From: Anaerolineae bacterium
Lineage (GTDB): Bacteria > Chloroflexota > Anaerolineae > Aggregatilineales > JAFGMM01
DNA length: 35,439 bases
NCBI GenBank assembly: GCA_016927535.1
Contig: JAFGMM010000335.1
Coordinates: forward strand, 1 to 35,439
Reading direction: 5' to 3'
The notes under the pieces are model-generated. The model worked only from the letters and a program-made list of their open reading frames with translations. It had not been told where the DNA came from and searched no databases. Numbering within the stretch: position 1 is the stretch's first letter; the number at the start of each line of letters is the position of its first letter. Below are positions 25,078 through 33,528 of the stretch, piece after piece. The position numbers and the translations under genes are program-made.

Positions 25078-25186
25078 CCTCACCCCCCAGCCCCCTCTCC
25101 ATTGCATGGAGAGGGGGAGCCAGAGGCGCGCGACGGTCTGAAAGTCCCCCTCGCCAAGTGTGGAGAGGGGGATTTAGGGGGTGAGG
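25078..25186. repeat. 109-bp C-rich/G-rich inverted repeat
   Basis: CCTCACCCCC at the left end pairs with GGGGGTGAGG at the right end. Inside, CCCCCTCTCC (25091-25100) pairs with GGAGAGGGGG (25108-25117), and CCCCCTCGCC with a second GGAGAGGGGG near 25161-25170. The whole element could fold as a large branched structure. A partial relative opens the window at 1-44. No gene lies in 24951-25234 apart from this element and the terminator at 24976-25000. Confidence 0.7.
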
Positions 25187-25234
25187 TAAACAACCTACCA
25201 ACTTTGTACAAGCCCTGCTTTTGGAGCGGCCCGC

Positions 25235-27247
25235 TCAAGTGCGCATGCGAAAGTCCAGGTGCGCGGGCAGCGGGAACTCGCGGCGCACCCGGTCGTAGAG
25301 CGCGCCGTCAAGCGGGAGGTTCTCAGCTTCGCTCAAGCGCCGGGCATGGAAGTCGAACCACAGGTCGGAGAGCGACACCTCGCCCTCGCGCAGATCGGCG
25401 ATGACGACCTGATCGGTGAACAGGCGCTCGGTGCGCGCCAAATCGCCGGCGGCCAGGGCCGCTTGCGCTTCCAACAGACGGATGCGGCCCAATGCGCGGA
25501 CCGCTTCGGGTAGTTCGTCCACCAGGCGCAGCCATTCGCCGGGCCGCCCGGCTTCGACCAAGCAGCGGCCACACTCGACCGCCAGCGGCGCGAGCGCCGG
25601 CATCGCGCGGCACGCCGATGCGAGCCGGCCGGCGGCCTCGTCGAGGCTGCCGGCCTCCCAGTCGAGCATCGCCAGGTTGCGCAGCCCCCACGCCGACTCC
25701 GAGATGCGCGCCCACGCCTGCCGGGCGCCGTCACGGTCGCCCGCGTAGCATCGCATCACGCCGAGATGGAACCACGCCGCCCAGTCATCTGCACTTTGCC
25801 CGGCGCGCACTGCATCTTCGAGCCGCGCTTTCCACTCCGCCTGCACCATGAAGGCGCGCGGCGCGGCGTCTGGCCCGGCTGCGGGCAGCTTTCCATCTCG
25901 CAGCAAGCCGATCCAGGGCGTCTGCGCCTCGTCCAGCGACTCGTCGTCGAATACCAGCCCTTCCGAGCAGAAAGGCGGCGCGCCGTCCGCCGCACGGCGC
26001 AGGCGCTCCAGCGCGCCCCAGCCCGAACCGCGCTGCACAATCTCGTCCGGCGCGCGGTCGGCGAAGGCGGCGCTGCGTTCGAACTCGGCCTCCAGCGCGG
26101 CGCGGGGGATCAGCGCTTCGAGCCGGTCTTCAACGGCCTGCCGGGCGCGCGCCCAATCGCCGCCGTGTACGGCGTCCGGGTCGGCTTCCATCAGGCCGTA
26201 AGCTTCGAGCCAGGCCCAGTCGGCGCCGGACGGCATCGGCAGGTGTTCCATCTGGGTACGCGCCAGGCCGGCCTGGATTTCCAGGTAGCCCTGCGCCGCC
26301 GCCGGCGCGAGGAACTGCTGCCACTTCCTGCCGCCGGGACCCGCGCCCCACAAAAAGAGTTTTCTACCCTTCAGCCGTGCCGTCGAAACCTGCGCCAACC
26401 CCCGGCCCGCGCCGTCCAGCGCGGCAATCCAGGGGCGGGTGCCGTCCGGGATGTGAAAGAAGTAGTCGGCGGCGTGGTCGATGTGGGTGGTGTAGGTGAA
26501 GTCGGTCCCTTCGAAGCTGGGGGCCGGGATGAGCTTCAGCCCGGTTTGCTTGTATCCGAAGCGGTACGCCGAATCCGCCGGAACGACGACCCGTTTGTCG
26601 GGACTCTCCGGCACGGCGATGTTCGACCACCAGTACATGGGGACCTCGCGCGGGTGCGGGTTGGTGATGCGCACCCGCACAAACAGCACCGGCGAATCGT
26701 CCGGCAGGTAGGCGTCGATCTGGTAGGGGACCTGCCGGATGCGCTCCCATTCGTAGAGGCGCAGCGCCGGCGTCCCGTCCGGTCGCTGGACGCGCGCGGC
26801 AAAGAGCGGCGCGCAGGTAAAAGGGGTGTGCCCGGTCGTGCCGATGTTCCACTCGACGCCGCCGCAAAACCACGCATTGCGCAGCGCCAGATTCGCCAAC
26901 TGGAGGACCGGATTCACCGAAAGCAGTTCGCGCCCGGAAGGTTTATGGACGAGCGACCACAGCCGCCCGCCGCACTCTAGCAAGAACGTCGCGCGCAGCG
27001 CCGCGTTTTCCAGGACGGCGACGCGAAAGTCTCGCGGACGGAGGTCGCGGGTGTAGCCGTCTTGCATGGCGTAGGGCAGGATGTTCGGGACGTGACCATA
27101 CGCCATGTTCCGCAGCATTTCGCCGGGGATGCCCGGCGCACCCTCGACCGTGTGCAATTCCCGGTAGGGGCGGAGCGGCGGGAGCGGATTTTCCGGCCCC
27201 AGGTCGGCGGCCGGCATCGACCAGGTTTCAATGCGAAGTTCGCTCAT
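25235..27247 (-). CDS. DUF5107 domain protein with helical-repeat C-terminus
   Basis: A 670-residue protein. The first 400 or so residues form a beta-rich domain of the DUF5107 type (LECGGRLWSLVHKPSGRELLSVNP, WFCGGVEWNIGTTGH, PMYWWSNIAVPE), a fold related to aldose-epimerase/galactose-mutarotase-like sandwiches found in carbohydrate-active proteins. The remainder is alanine-rich and helical, probably TPR-like (DWAAWFHLGVMRCYAGDRDGARQAW and following). No signal peptide. Its place directly downstream of a sugar importer and kinase suggests it acts on the imported glycan; substrate and chemistry are not known to me. GGTGG lies about ten bases before its start. Confidence 0.8.
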   Translation of the reverse strand: MSELRIETWSMPAADLGPENPLPPLRPYRELHTVEGAPGIPGEMLRNMAYGHVPNILPYAMQDGYTRDLRPRDFRVAVLENAALRATFLLECGGRLWSLVHKPSGRELLSVNPVLQLANLALRNAWFCGGVEWNIGTTGHTPFTCAPLFAARVQRPDGTPALRLYEWERIRQVPYQIDAYLPDDSPVLFVRVRITNPHPREVPMYWWSNIAVPESPDKRVVVPADSAYRFGYKQTGLKLIPAPSFEGTDFTYTTHIDHAADYFFHIPDGTRPWIAALDGAGRGLAQVSTARLKGRKLFLWGAGPGGRKWQQFLAPAAAQGYLEIQAGLARTQMEHLPMPSGADWAWLEAYGLMEADPDAVHGGDWARARQAVEDRLEALIPRAALEAEFERSAAFADRAPDEIVQRGSGWGALERLRRAADGAPPFCSEGLVFDDESLDEAQTPWIGLLRDGKLPAAGPDAAPRAFMVQAEWKARLEDAVRAGQSADDWAAWFHLGVMRCYAGDRDGARQAWARISESAWGLRNLAMLDWEAGSLDEAAGRLASACRAMPALAPLAVECGRCLVEAGRPGEWLRLVDELPEAVRALGRIRLLEAQAALAAGDLARTERLFTDQVVIADLREGEVSLSDLWFDFHARRLSEAENLPLDGALYDRVRREFPLPAHLDFRMRT

Positions 27248-27292
27248 TAAGACATACCACCTGTTTATATATTGTCGTAAAGGAAGATTTTT

Positions 27293-27399
27293 AACCGCGA
27301 ATAACGCGAATAACGCGAATAATACAGTATTCTGAGGCGTTACCTGTACTAATAGGGACGACTCTTCTTTAATTCGCGTTATTGGCGTTATTCGCGGTT
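27293..27399. repeat. MITE-like inverted repeat with CGAATAACG arms
   Basis: Two 28-base arms, 27293-27320 and 27372-27399, are inverted copies matching at 27 of 28 positions and enclose 51 bases. Each arm holds three imperfect CGCGAATAA units. Outside the arms GAAGATTTTT and ACATTTCTTC continue the symmetry loosely. It fills most of the gap between the permease gene and the DUF5107 gene, and transcripts crossing it would form a long hairpin. A single-arm relative is at 10559-10592. Confidence 0.75.
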
Positions 27400-27423
27400 A
27401 CATTTCTTCTCTAATAGAGCACC

Positions 27424-28314
27424 CTATCCCTTAAGCGCGCCGACCGTGATGCCTTTCTGGATTCGGCTCTGGAAGATGACGTAGACGACCAGCGTCGGGA
27501 TCATGATGATCGTCACCGCCGCGAAGAGCGCGCTCCAGTCGTTTTCGTAGTACTGCTGGTGGAGCATGAAAGACAGACCTTGCGGCAGCACGTATTTCTC
27601 CCGGTCGGCCATCAGCACCAGCGGCAGAATAAATTGGTTCCACATTCCCAGGAAGTTGAAGATGCCCATCGTAACCAAGCCGGGCTGCGCCAGCGGCAGC
27701 ATCACCTGGAAGAACACCTGATATTCGTTGGCGCCGTCGATGATGGCCGCTTCGTGCAGTTCTGAGGGCAGAGTCTTGAAGAAGCCGGTCAGGAAGAAGA
27801 TGGTGAAGGGGAGCGAGTATGCCGTGTAGACGATAATCAGCCCGTGGAAGGTGTTCAGCATCCCCAGGTCTTTGGTCAGGAAGAAGAGCGGCACCAGCGC
27901 CAGGAACAGCGGGAACAACATCCCGCTCATAAACAGGTAAAAGATTGCGCGGTTGCCGGGAAACTGGAAACGGGCCAGGATGTAGGCCGCCATGGCCGAC
28001 AGGATCACCGTCAGCGTCAGGCCCGGCACGACGACGATCATGCTGTTGACGAAGTACTGGCCGATGTGAACGTCTACCCAGGCGCGCTCGAAGTTGTTCC
28101 ACTGCAATTCCTGCGGCAAGGCCCACGGCGCGAAGAAAATTTCTTGGTCGGTCTTGAACGAACTGTAGACCAGCCAGATCATCGGAAAGATGACGAGCGC
28201 AGCCCAGAAGATCAGGCTCACGTTAATCAGGGATTGAATGAGGATTCCACTGAAGCTTCGTTCCTGTGCGCGCTGCGCGCCGGCCAGGGTGGTTTGTGAA
28301 GTATCTGCGGTCAT
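27424..28314 (-). CDS. Carbohydrate ABC transporter permease, MalG type
   Basis: A 296-residue inner-membrane permease with six predicted membrane segments (first at about 29-52, last near the C-terminus). The EAA loop that docks the ATPase is at residues 188-212, EAAIIDGANEYQVFFQVMLP, and the ending IQKGITVGALKG is typical of the MalG/NgcG group. It pairs with the MalF-type permease encoded just upstream. ATG 28314 is used because GGAG lies seven bases before it inside the upstream gene's end, and one base separates the two genes. No ATPase gene is in the cluster; such importers often share a common MsiK-type ATPase. Confidence 0.93.
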   Translation of the reverse strand: MTADTSQTTLAGAQRAQERSFSGILIQSLINVSLIFWAALVIFPMIWLVYSSFKTDQEIFFAPWALPQELQWNNFERAWVDVHIGQYFVNSMIVVVPGLTLTVILSAMAAYILARFQFPGNRAIFYLFMSGMLFPLFLALVPLFFLTKDLGMLNTFHGLIIVYTAYSLPFTIFFLTGFFKTLPSELHEAAIIDGANEYQVFFQVMLPLAQPGLVTMGIFNFLGMWNQFILPLVLMADREKYVLPQGLSFMLHQQYYENDWSALFAAVTIIMIPTLVVYVIFQSRIQKGITVGALKG

Positions 28315-28315
28315 C

Positions 28316-29194
28316 TTAATACTCCAGAGTCTCGCGCTGGGTGACGCGCATGGTGAAGATCGACAGGACAAAGACCATCAGGAACAGCGATACGGCAATG
28401 GCGGTCGCGTAGCCGAACTTGCTGCTGATGAATGCGCGCTCGTACAGGTAGGTCGCCAGCACGTCCGAGGCGCGGTTCGGGCCGCCCTCGGTCATGGTCT
28501 GCGTGATGGCGAACATGTTGGCAGCGCCGATAGCCAGGAAAACCAGCGCGGTGCGTGTGGTATCCCACAAAAGCGGCAGCGTAATGTTCCAGAACAACTG
28601 CCAGCGGTTCGCGCCGTCGATGGTGGCCGCTTCGTAGAACGTGACCGGGATCGACTCCATGCCCGCGATGAACAGCACCATATAGAAGCCCACGGCCTGC
28701 CAGACGATCACCGCGCCGATGGCGGGCACCACGGCGTCGGGGTTGCCCAACCAGGCGGGGGGTTCTGCGATGCCGATGGCCTTTAAGATTGAGTTCAAAA
28801 TACCGATGGTGGGATGGTAGATAAAACTCCACAGGACGCCGATGGCGACGAGCGACATCACCTGGGGGAAGAAGTAGGTTACGCGGTAGAACTTGCTAAA
28901 GCGCATCTTGCCTTGTGTGAGCAGAAACGCCAGGTAGAGCGAGATCGTGATGGTAATCAGCGGGACGAAGATCAAGTAGGTAACGTTGTTGCCAAGCGCG
29001 TTCCAGAAGTATTTATCTTCGAGCATCCGCTGGAAGTTCTCAAGCCCGATGAATTCCGGGTTAGGGGTCAGACCGCGCCACTTGGTCAGGCTGATGTACA
29101 TGGCTTGCAGGTAGGGGTAAATGACGAAGACTAAATAAAGCGCGATTGCCGGGAAGAGAAAGGGGATGATGATTTTATATTTGTCTCTGCGCAT
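28316..29194 (-). CDS. Carbohydrate ABC transporter permease, MalF type
   Basis: A 292-residue permease with six predicted membrane segments (PFLFPAIALYLVFVIYPYLQ as the first) and the EAA loop at residues 188-212, EAATIDGANRWQLFWNITLP. With the downstream MalG-type protein it forms the channel for a sugar brought by the binding protein at 30997-32391. A GAGG site lies eight bases before the start and overlaps the end of the kinase gene, which is four bases away. The gene order matches NgcEFG-type GlcNAc/chitobiose importers. Confidence 0.93.
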   Translation of the reverse strand: MRRDKYKIIIPFLFPAIALYLVFVIYPYLQAMYISLTKWRGLTPNPEFIGLENFQRMLEDKYFWNALGNNVTYLIFVPLITITISLYLAFLLTQGKMRFSKFYRVTYFFPQVMSLVAIGVLWSFIYHPTIGILNSILKAIGIAEPPAWLGNPDAVVPAIGAVIVWQAVGFYMVLFIAGMESIPVTFYEAATIDGANRWQLFWNITLPLLWDTTRTALVFLAIGAANMFAITQTMTEGGPNRASDVLATYLYERAFISSKFGYATAIAVSLFLMVFVLSIFTMRVTQRETLEY

Positions 29195-29198
29195 GGTT

Positions 29199-30104
29199 TT
29201 ACCTCGCTTCCGATGTTTGCAGATGTGAAGCGGCGTCGAGCGCCAGCAGCGCCGCGCCCATCACCGGCGGGTGGCGCGGCATGGGAATCGTTTGCAGGCC
29301 GAGCAGTTCGCAGAGCCGGCGGCTGAGCGGGTTCGGCGTCGTGAGCAGCCCGCCGGCGAATGCGATGTGTTCGCGGCCCATGTGTGCGCGTTCCATCACG
29401 GCCCGGCACGTCAGCGCCAGTTCGCGCGCGCCCTCCTCGACGATTGTGTGGGCGACCGCGTCGCCGGCTGCCGCTGCCTCGAGCGTGAGCGGCGCGAGCC
29501 GGGCAATCGCGGCGGGGTCTACGTGGTACGCCCACTGCACCAGGTCGGACGCGCTCGCGGCGTGCGCTGCTGCGAACACTGCCTCGGTTAAGCAGGTCGG
29601 CGGGCCGGTCCCATCTATGGCGCGCAGGCTGCGCCGGATTGCCTCTTTGCCCAACCAGTACCCGCTGCCCTCGTCGCCCAGGCGGTAGCCGCGCCCGCCG
29701 GCGGTGAAGCGTGCGCCGGCGTCGTCGATTGCGCAGGCGACGCTGCCGGTGCCCGCCAGGATCACGACGCCCCGGCGCGCGCCGCGCGCGCCGACCAGCG
29801 CAATTTCGGCGTCGCCGATGATGAGCACGCGCGCGCCGGGGAGCACGGCGTGGACGGTGTCCGCCGTCCATGCCGGCAGCCCGCCGGGGATGGCGATACC
29901 CACGACGGCGATGTCGGCCGGCTTTAGCCCGGCCTCGTCCAACGCGCGGCGTATCACCGCCTGCACACGCTGCGCGGCCGGCTGAACGCCCACGACCAGC
30001 GGATTCACCCCGGCGTCTTGCGCCTGGCTGTAGATGACATGGCCGGGGTCGGTAATCAGCGCGCGGACCGTGCTGCCGCCCCCGTCGATGCCCATCACGT
30101 ACAC
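29199..30104 (-). CDS. BadF/BadG/BcrA/BcrD-type kinase, probably N-acetylglucosamine kinase
   Basis: A 301-residue ASKHA-fold ATPase. The first phosphate loop MGIDGGGSTVRALI is at residues 4-17, the second is VILAGTGSVACAI, and the adenosine motif is in HIAFAGGLLTTPN. This family includes eukaryotic-type GlcNAc kinases and bacterial amino-sugar kinases. Placement in a sugar-import operon fits phosphorylation of an imported amino sugar to its 6-phosphate. The start is taken as GTG 30104; ATG 30095, three codons in, is also possible. Four bases separate it from the upstream SIS gene. Confidence 0.87.
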   Translation of the reverse strand: MYVMGIDGGGSTVRALITDPGHVIYSQAQDAGVNPLVVGVQPAAQRVQAVIRRALDEAGLKPADIAVVGIAIPGGLPAWTADTVHAVLPGARVLIIGDAEIALVGARGARRGVVILAGTGSVACAIDDAGARFTAGGRGYRLGDEGSGYWLGKEAIRRSLRAIDGTGPPTCLTEAVFAAAHAASASDLVQWAYHVDPAAIARLAPLTLEAAAAGDAVAHTIVEEGARELALTCRAVMERAHMGREHIAFAGGLLTTPNPLSRRLCELLGLQTIPMPRHPPVMGAALLALDAASHLQTSEAR

Positions 30105-30108
30105 GGCG

Positions 30109-30861
30109 CTACTTGGCTTTCGGTACGACCGAGACCGGCTTCCCGATTTCGTAGCGCACCATGCGGGGCCGGTAGCGCTCGCGCAGCTTCTCGTTGTGCG
30201 CGTCGCCGTGCGGTACGTTGGCGCTGACCAACACCGGCGGCTCGATGCCGCGCTCGGCGAGCAGCGCCGCCGCCTGTACGACGATGGCCTGAATGATCGC
30301 CGCGCCGACCACGGTCGAGGTCGCCCCGCTTTTCATGTCGGTGTTCGGCAGGTCAATCGCCGCGTCGCCGGGGATGCCCTTGGTGTCGATCACGATATCG
30401 GCGATCTCGTACAGCTTTTTGCCGCTGGAATGACGCGCCGGCACCGATTGGCTGTGCGTCAGAGAAGTCAGCGCGATGACGGTCAGCCCGGCGGCCTGGC
30501 TTATCATGGCCGTTTCGAGCGGGCCGGCGTTGATGCCCGAATTCGAGATGACCACCATCACGCTGCCGGCCTCCAGGTTGTAGTGAGAGAGCGTGATGGC
30601 CGCCGCGCCTTCGACGCGCTCGGAGGCGCCGCCGGTGACGTCTTTGACGTGGATCGCCGGGGCGAACCCGCCGGCGCGCCAGAAGCCGTCGCCGGCGATG
30701 TTGGCCGAGTGCCCGCTGCCGTAGAGCATGAAGTCTTTGTCGTTGGCGAGCGCGTCGGCGACGGCCTCCGCCGCTTTGTAGATGGCATCGCTTTCTTCGG
30801 CTAAGACCTTCTGTAACTGTGCGATGGCGGTGGAAAAATAGCGTTCAATGTAGTTTTCCAT
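30109..30861 (-). CDS. SIS-domain sugar isomerase-like protein (UPF0309 type)
   Basis: A 250-residue SIS-domain protein, the fold that binds phosphosugars. The signature regions are FMLYGSGHSANIAGDGFWRAGGF (residues 45-66), VVISNSGINAGPLETA and IALTSL, then DLPNTDMKSGATSTVVGA. Its length is exactly that of the UPF0309 family, often found beside sugar ABC transporters and predicted to isomerise or de-etherify amino-sugar phosphates. Its place between binding protein and kinase genes supports action on the phosphorylated product of the kinase. ATG 30861 is chosen because the in-frame upstream codons give a sequence unlike the family. Confidence 0.87.
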   Translation of the reverse strand: MENYIERYFSTAIAQLQKVLAEESDAIYKAAEAVADALANDKDFMLYGSGHSANIAGDGFWRAGGFAPAIHVKDVTGGASERVEGAAAITLSHYNLEAGSVMVVISNSGINAGPLETAMISQAAGLTVIALTSLTHSQSVPARHSSGKKLYEIADIVIDTKGIPGDAAIDLPNTDMKSGATSTVVGAAIIQAIVVQAAALLAERGIEPPVLVSANVPHGDAHNEKLRERYRPRMVRYEIGKPVSVVPKAK

Positions 30862-30882
30862 GAGATCACATCTTTGATACAT

Positions 30883-30946
30883 AAAAAAATAAAAGATTGC
30901 ACGACGCCCAACATCGCGCGCTTGTGCCGCAACGATGCCGGGCGTC
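30883..30946 (-). terminator. Intercistronic hairpin with U-run after the binding-protein gene
   Basis: On the minus strand, 30946-30933 pairs with 30916-30903 as a 14-bp stem that includes two G-U pairs and has a 16-base loop. After nine bases comes TTTTATTTTTTT (30895-30883). This sits between the binding-protein gene and the SIS gene. A leaky terminator or 3'-end stabiliser here would give much more binding protein than permease, as known for several sugar ABC operons. Confidence 0.65.
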
Positions 30947-30996
30947 ATCATTCACAGAGCTAATCGAAGCGACTCGATACCCGTGTTACACCGCTG

Positions 30997-32391
30997 CTAT
31001 TCGCGGGTGTACTTGGGGATATCCGGGTCGGCCTTCACGTCGTCGGCGATGGCCTGGACGGTCTCGCAGAACTGCTCCGGCGTGGAGCGCTTGGTCAGGA
31101 GTTCGCCCATGGCGTCGCGCGTGCCGTTAGTGATGTCGGTGTACCAGTCAGAATAGCGGCGGTTGAACACGGCATCGCCGGCCGATTCTACTGCGTCGAA
31201 CGCGGAGACGAGCGCGTCGCTGAGTTCGACGCCTTCGGCGCCGCCATAGACCGGCATGATCGCGCTGACGTTCTTGGCGAAGAACTTGGCGCTTTCCTTC
31301 GAGAGCAGGCAGCGCAGGTATTCCATGCCGCCGACCACGTTAGCAGCCTGCACCGGCACGATGTACGGCTCGCCGGGCCAGGCCAGGATCGCTGCGTAGT
31401 CCTCTTCCTCCGGCCCCGGAACCGGCTTCAGCACCATGTTGAAGCCTTCCGGCGTCAGCTCGCGCATTTCGTTTTCGAGCCAGGTGCCGCAGGGGATGAA
31501 GGTCGCGTGATTCAACAGCCATTCGGCCTGCGACTCGGTGTGCGTCAAGCCCTCGGTGCCGGGCAGGATGTAATCGTTCTCGGCAAGCTGGTAGACCATC
31601 TTGACCGCCTGGAGCACCGGGTCGCTCAGCCATATGCCGTCCACCAGGTTGTCGATGTCGATGACCGTCTGCATGCCGCCGACCTTGTAGATCAGCGGGT
31701 CCAACACGCCGAAGACCATGTACTGCGGGTACTTGCCCTGGTAAGTCCACGGGCTGATGCCGTCGGCTTTGATCGTCTCGCACAGGCCAAGCATCTCGTC
31801 CCAGGTCTTGGGATATTCCCAGCCCTTCTCCTCAAAGAGCGTCTTGCTGTGCCAGATGCCGGAGACGGTGAAAGCGATGTTGAGGAGAAGCTGCTTGCCG
31901 TTGAAGACGCCGGTGTCCTGCGAGCCGACGAACAGAGTCTCGGCGAAGGTCTTGTCCGGCGTATCGAGCGCGGGCGCTTCCATCAGCGGGGCCAGGTCGG
32001 CCAGCAGTTCGTCTGCGACCAGTGCGGCGTTATCCAGGTTGCCGGCGCCGCTGTTGTCGATCACGTCGGGCGGGTTGCCGCCGATGAAGCGCGGGCGCAG
32101 CACCTCGCCGACGCGCTGGATGCCCTCGACGCTCATTTCGTTTTCGGGGTGCAGCTTCCTGAAGATATCGGCGGCGAAGTCGATGTAGTCACGGCCAAAG
32201 CCGCCCTCGAAGAAGACGCCCTCAACCGGGACGCCGGGTTCTAATCCCAGCGGGTTTACGGCGTCGGGCGCGACCTCGAAGGGAAGCTCATCCTGGGCGA
32301 GCGCGCCCAGAAGCCGGCTCCCCAGGAGCGCGCCGCCGACTGCGGCAGAACTCTTTAGGAACTGTCGCCTTGACCAATGTCTCTTACCCAT
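30997..32391 (-). CDS. Extracellular sugar-binding protein of an NgcE-like ABC transporter
   Basis: A 464-residue substrate-binding protein with a Tat-type signal: SRRQFLK at residues 7-13 followed by a hydrophobic stretch ending near ALA-QD (residues 31-34). It resembles the NgcE group that binds N-acetylglucosamine or chitobiose (PPDVIDNSGAGNLD, SGIWHSKTLFEEKGWEYPKTWDEM, FIPCGTWLENEMRE). It is exported, probably folded, and delivers sugar to the permeases encoded downstream. The start has a near-ideal ribosome site, GAGGAGGT, six bases upstream, consistent with high expression. A hairpin in its leader (32415-32434) lies just before that site. Confidence 0.9.
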   Translation of the reverse strand: MGKRHWSRRQFLKSSAAVGGALLGSRLLGALAQDELPFEVAPDAVNPLGLEPGVPVEGVFFEGGFGRDYIDFAADIFRKLHPENEMSVEGIQRVGEVLRPRFIGGNPPDVIDNSGAGNLDNAALVADELLADLAPLMEAPALDTPDKTFAETLFVGSQDTGVFNGKQLLLNIAFTVSGIWHSKTLFEEKGWEYPKTWDEMLGLCETIKADGISPWTYQGKYPQYMVFGVLDPLIYKVGGMQTVIDIDNLVDGIWLSDPVLQAVKMVYQLAENDYILPGTEGLTHTESQAEWLLNHATFIPCGTWLENEMRELTPEGFNMVLKPVPGPEEEDYAAILAWPGEPYIVPVQAANVVGGMEYLRCLLSKESAKFFAKNVSAIMPVYGGAEGVELSDALVSAFDAVESAGDAVFNRRYSDWYTDITNGTRDAMGELLTKRSTPEQFCETVQAIADDVKADPDIPKYTRE

Positions 32392-32767
32392 GTTTACCTC
32401 CTCGTGGGTAATGCGTGCCCAGGGAACCGGGCACATGTGAAGTGAAAAGCGAGAACTCAAAACGAGCCAGAAGCTCTATGGCGGACGTCAACCCCAAATG
32501 GGCGCTAGAGAAAACGGACTGTCACTGAAAGATGTATTCCTCATTGTAGAAGCGGTTCTGGTCTGAGGAACTATCCGATGTTTATTTTATCTCAGATGTG
32601 CGAAGTTTTCACTCTGAAATTCTGGAAGACGAGCGGCGCGCCGGATAGGTGGAGAAAACGCGCCTATGTCAATGGCGTCAGGTGCTTCGTTGGTCTATCT
32701 CCAGTGGGCAATTCCCAATCATGCTATATTAGGCCAAGTTTAGGATGTACTTGCAGGAGACTCGTAA
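32392..32767. other. Divergent regulatory gap of the sugar operon and DUF3592 gene
   Basis: 376 bases without a gene. On the minus side it holds the ribosome site of the binding-protein gene, a perfect 6-bp leader hairpin (GTGCCC / GGGCAC, 32415-32434) and a weak -10 candidate TACAAT (32548-32543) with TTCCTC 16 bases before it. On the plus side an extended -10, TGC-TATATT (32722-32730), precedes the DUF3592 gene. I see no obvious palindromic operator for a sugar repressor. Confidence 0.5.
32722..32730 (+). promoter_or_regulatory. Extended -10 promoter of the DUF3592 gene
   Basis: TGC directly followed by TATATT, 38 bases before the start codon. No -35 match is seen at the usual distance; extended -10 promoters often lack one. 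Confidence 0.45.
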
Positions 32768-33523
32768 ATGGATCCCACGATAGCGATAATTTTTGTCATT
32801 ATTGCAGTGTTTATCGCGCTTTTTTTGCTCGTGGTCGGGCTGCTGCTCGGCGGCAAATCTCAGAAAGCCAAACCCAAGAAGCGCACTAAGTCCAAGCGGC
32901 AGGAGCCGGAGTGGTTGACCGAAGCGCCCCGTGAGGACGACTCGGAGTGGCTTTCGGCGCCGGTGGAGGAAGACGTGTGGGTAAAGCCCCGCCAGCGGCA
33001 GGGGATGTCCTGGGCCATGCGCTTGATGCTGCTGACCGTGCCGGTTGCGATAGCCGTCGCCGGGACGGCGGTGTTTGTCGGGACGGTGCTCTGGTTTTTC
33101 GAGTATCAGTCCAGCGCCGAATGGCCCACCGTGCAGGGCACCGTCACCACGTCGCGCATCGAGGAGCGCATCACCAGGAATCGCCGGGGCCGGACCGAGC
33201 GTGTATATGATGTGCACTTCGAGTACCGCTATATGGTCAACGGCGAGACCTATTACAACCGCGATGTTTTCTTCAAGCACCCGCTTACCGGGCCAATGGT
33301 CAGTTACAGTACCAGCTCTGCTGCACAGTCCTTCGTGAGCCGGTATCCACCCGGCGGCAAAGTCACGGTGATTTACAATTCTGCCAACCCCCAGCGCGCC
33401 ATCATCGAGCGGCGCATCGATGAGGTCTTCGTCGGCATCTCGGTCGCCGGCGGGATAGCGGCGATGATAGTCGGCGGCGGCGCTACTGTGTTTGGGGTCA
33501 TATCCGGGCTGCGGAGCACGTAG
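32768..33523 (+). CDS. DUF3592 domain membrane protein
   Basis: A 251-residue protein: membrane segment at about 4-27, a charged linker of lysine and glutamate (residues 29-75), a second membrane segment about 84-112, the extracytoplasmic DUF3592 domain (WPTVQGTVTTSRIEER, FEYRYMVNGETYYNRDVFF, YPPGGKVTVIYNSANPQRAIIE), and a final membrane segment about 222-246. The family is widespread and of unknown function; the domain has a small beta-sheet fold. AGGAG lies eight bases before the start. It is a single-gene unit convergent with the NUDIX gene, five bases apart. Confidence 0.85.
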   Translation: MDPTIAIIFVIIAVFIALFLLVVGLLLGGKSQKAKPKKRTKSKRQEPEWLTEAPREDDSEWLSAPVEEDVWVKPRQRQGMSWAMRLMLLTVPVAIAVAGTAVFVGTVLWFFEYQSSAEWPTVQGTVTTSRIEERITRNRRGRTERVYDVHFEYRYMVNGETYYNRDVFFKHPLTGPMVSYSTSSAAQSFVSRYPPGGKVTVIYNSANPQRAIIERRIDEVFVGISVAGGIAAMIVGGGATVFGVISGLRST

Positions 33524-33528
33524 CCGCT

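Noticed and set aside
25199-25212. AACTTTGTACAAG resembling a lambda-derived recombination site used in cloning vectors
   Set aside because: Only the core 13 bases match and the flanks do not; with no vector sequence nearby this is most simply chance.
25766-26980. 404-codon open frame opposite the DUF5107 gene
   Set aside because: No recognisable domain and biased composition; the minus-strand frame is longer and family-like.
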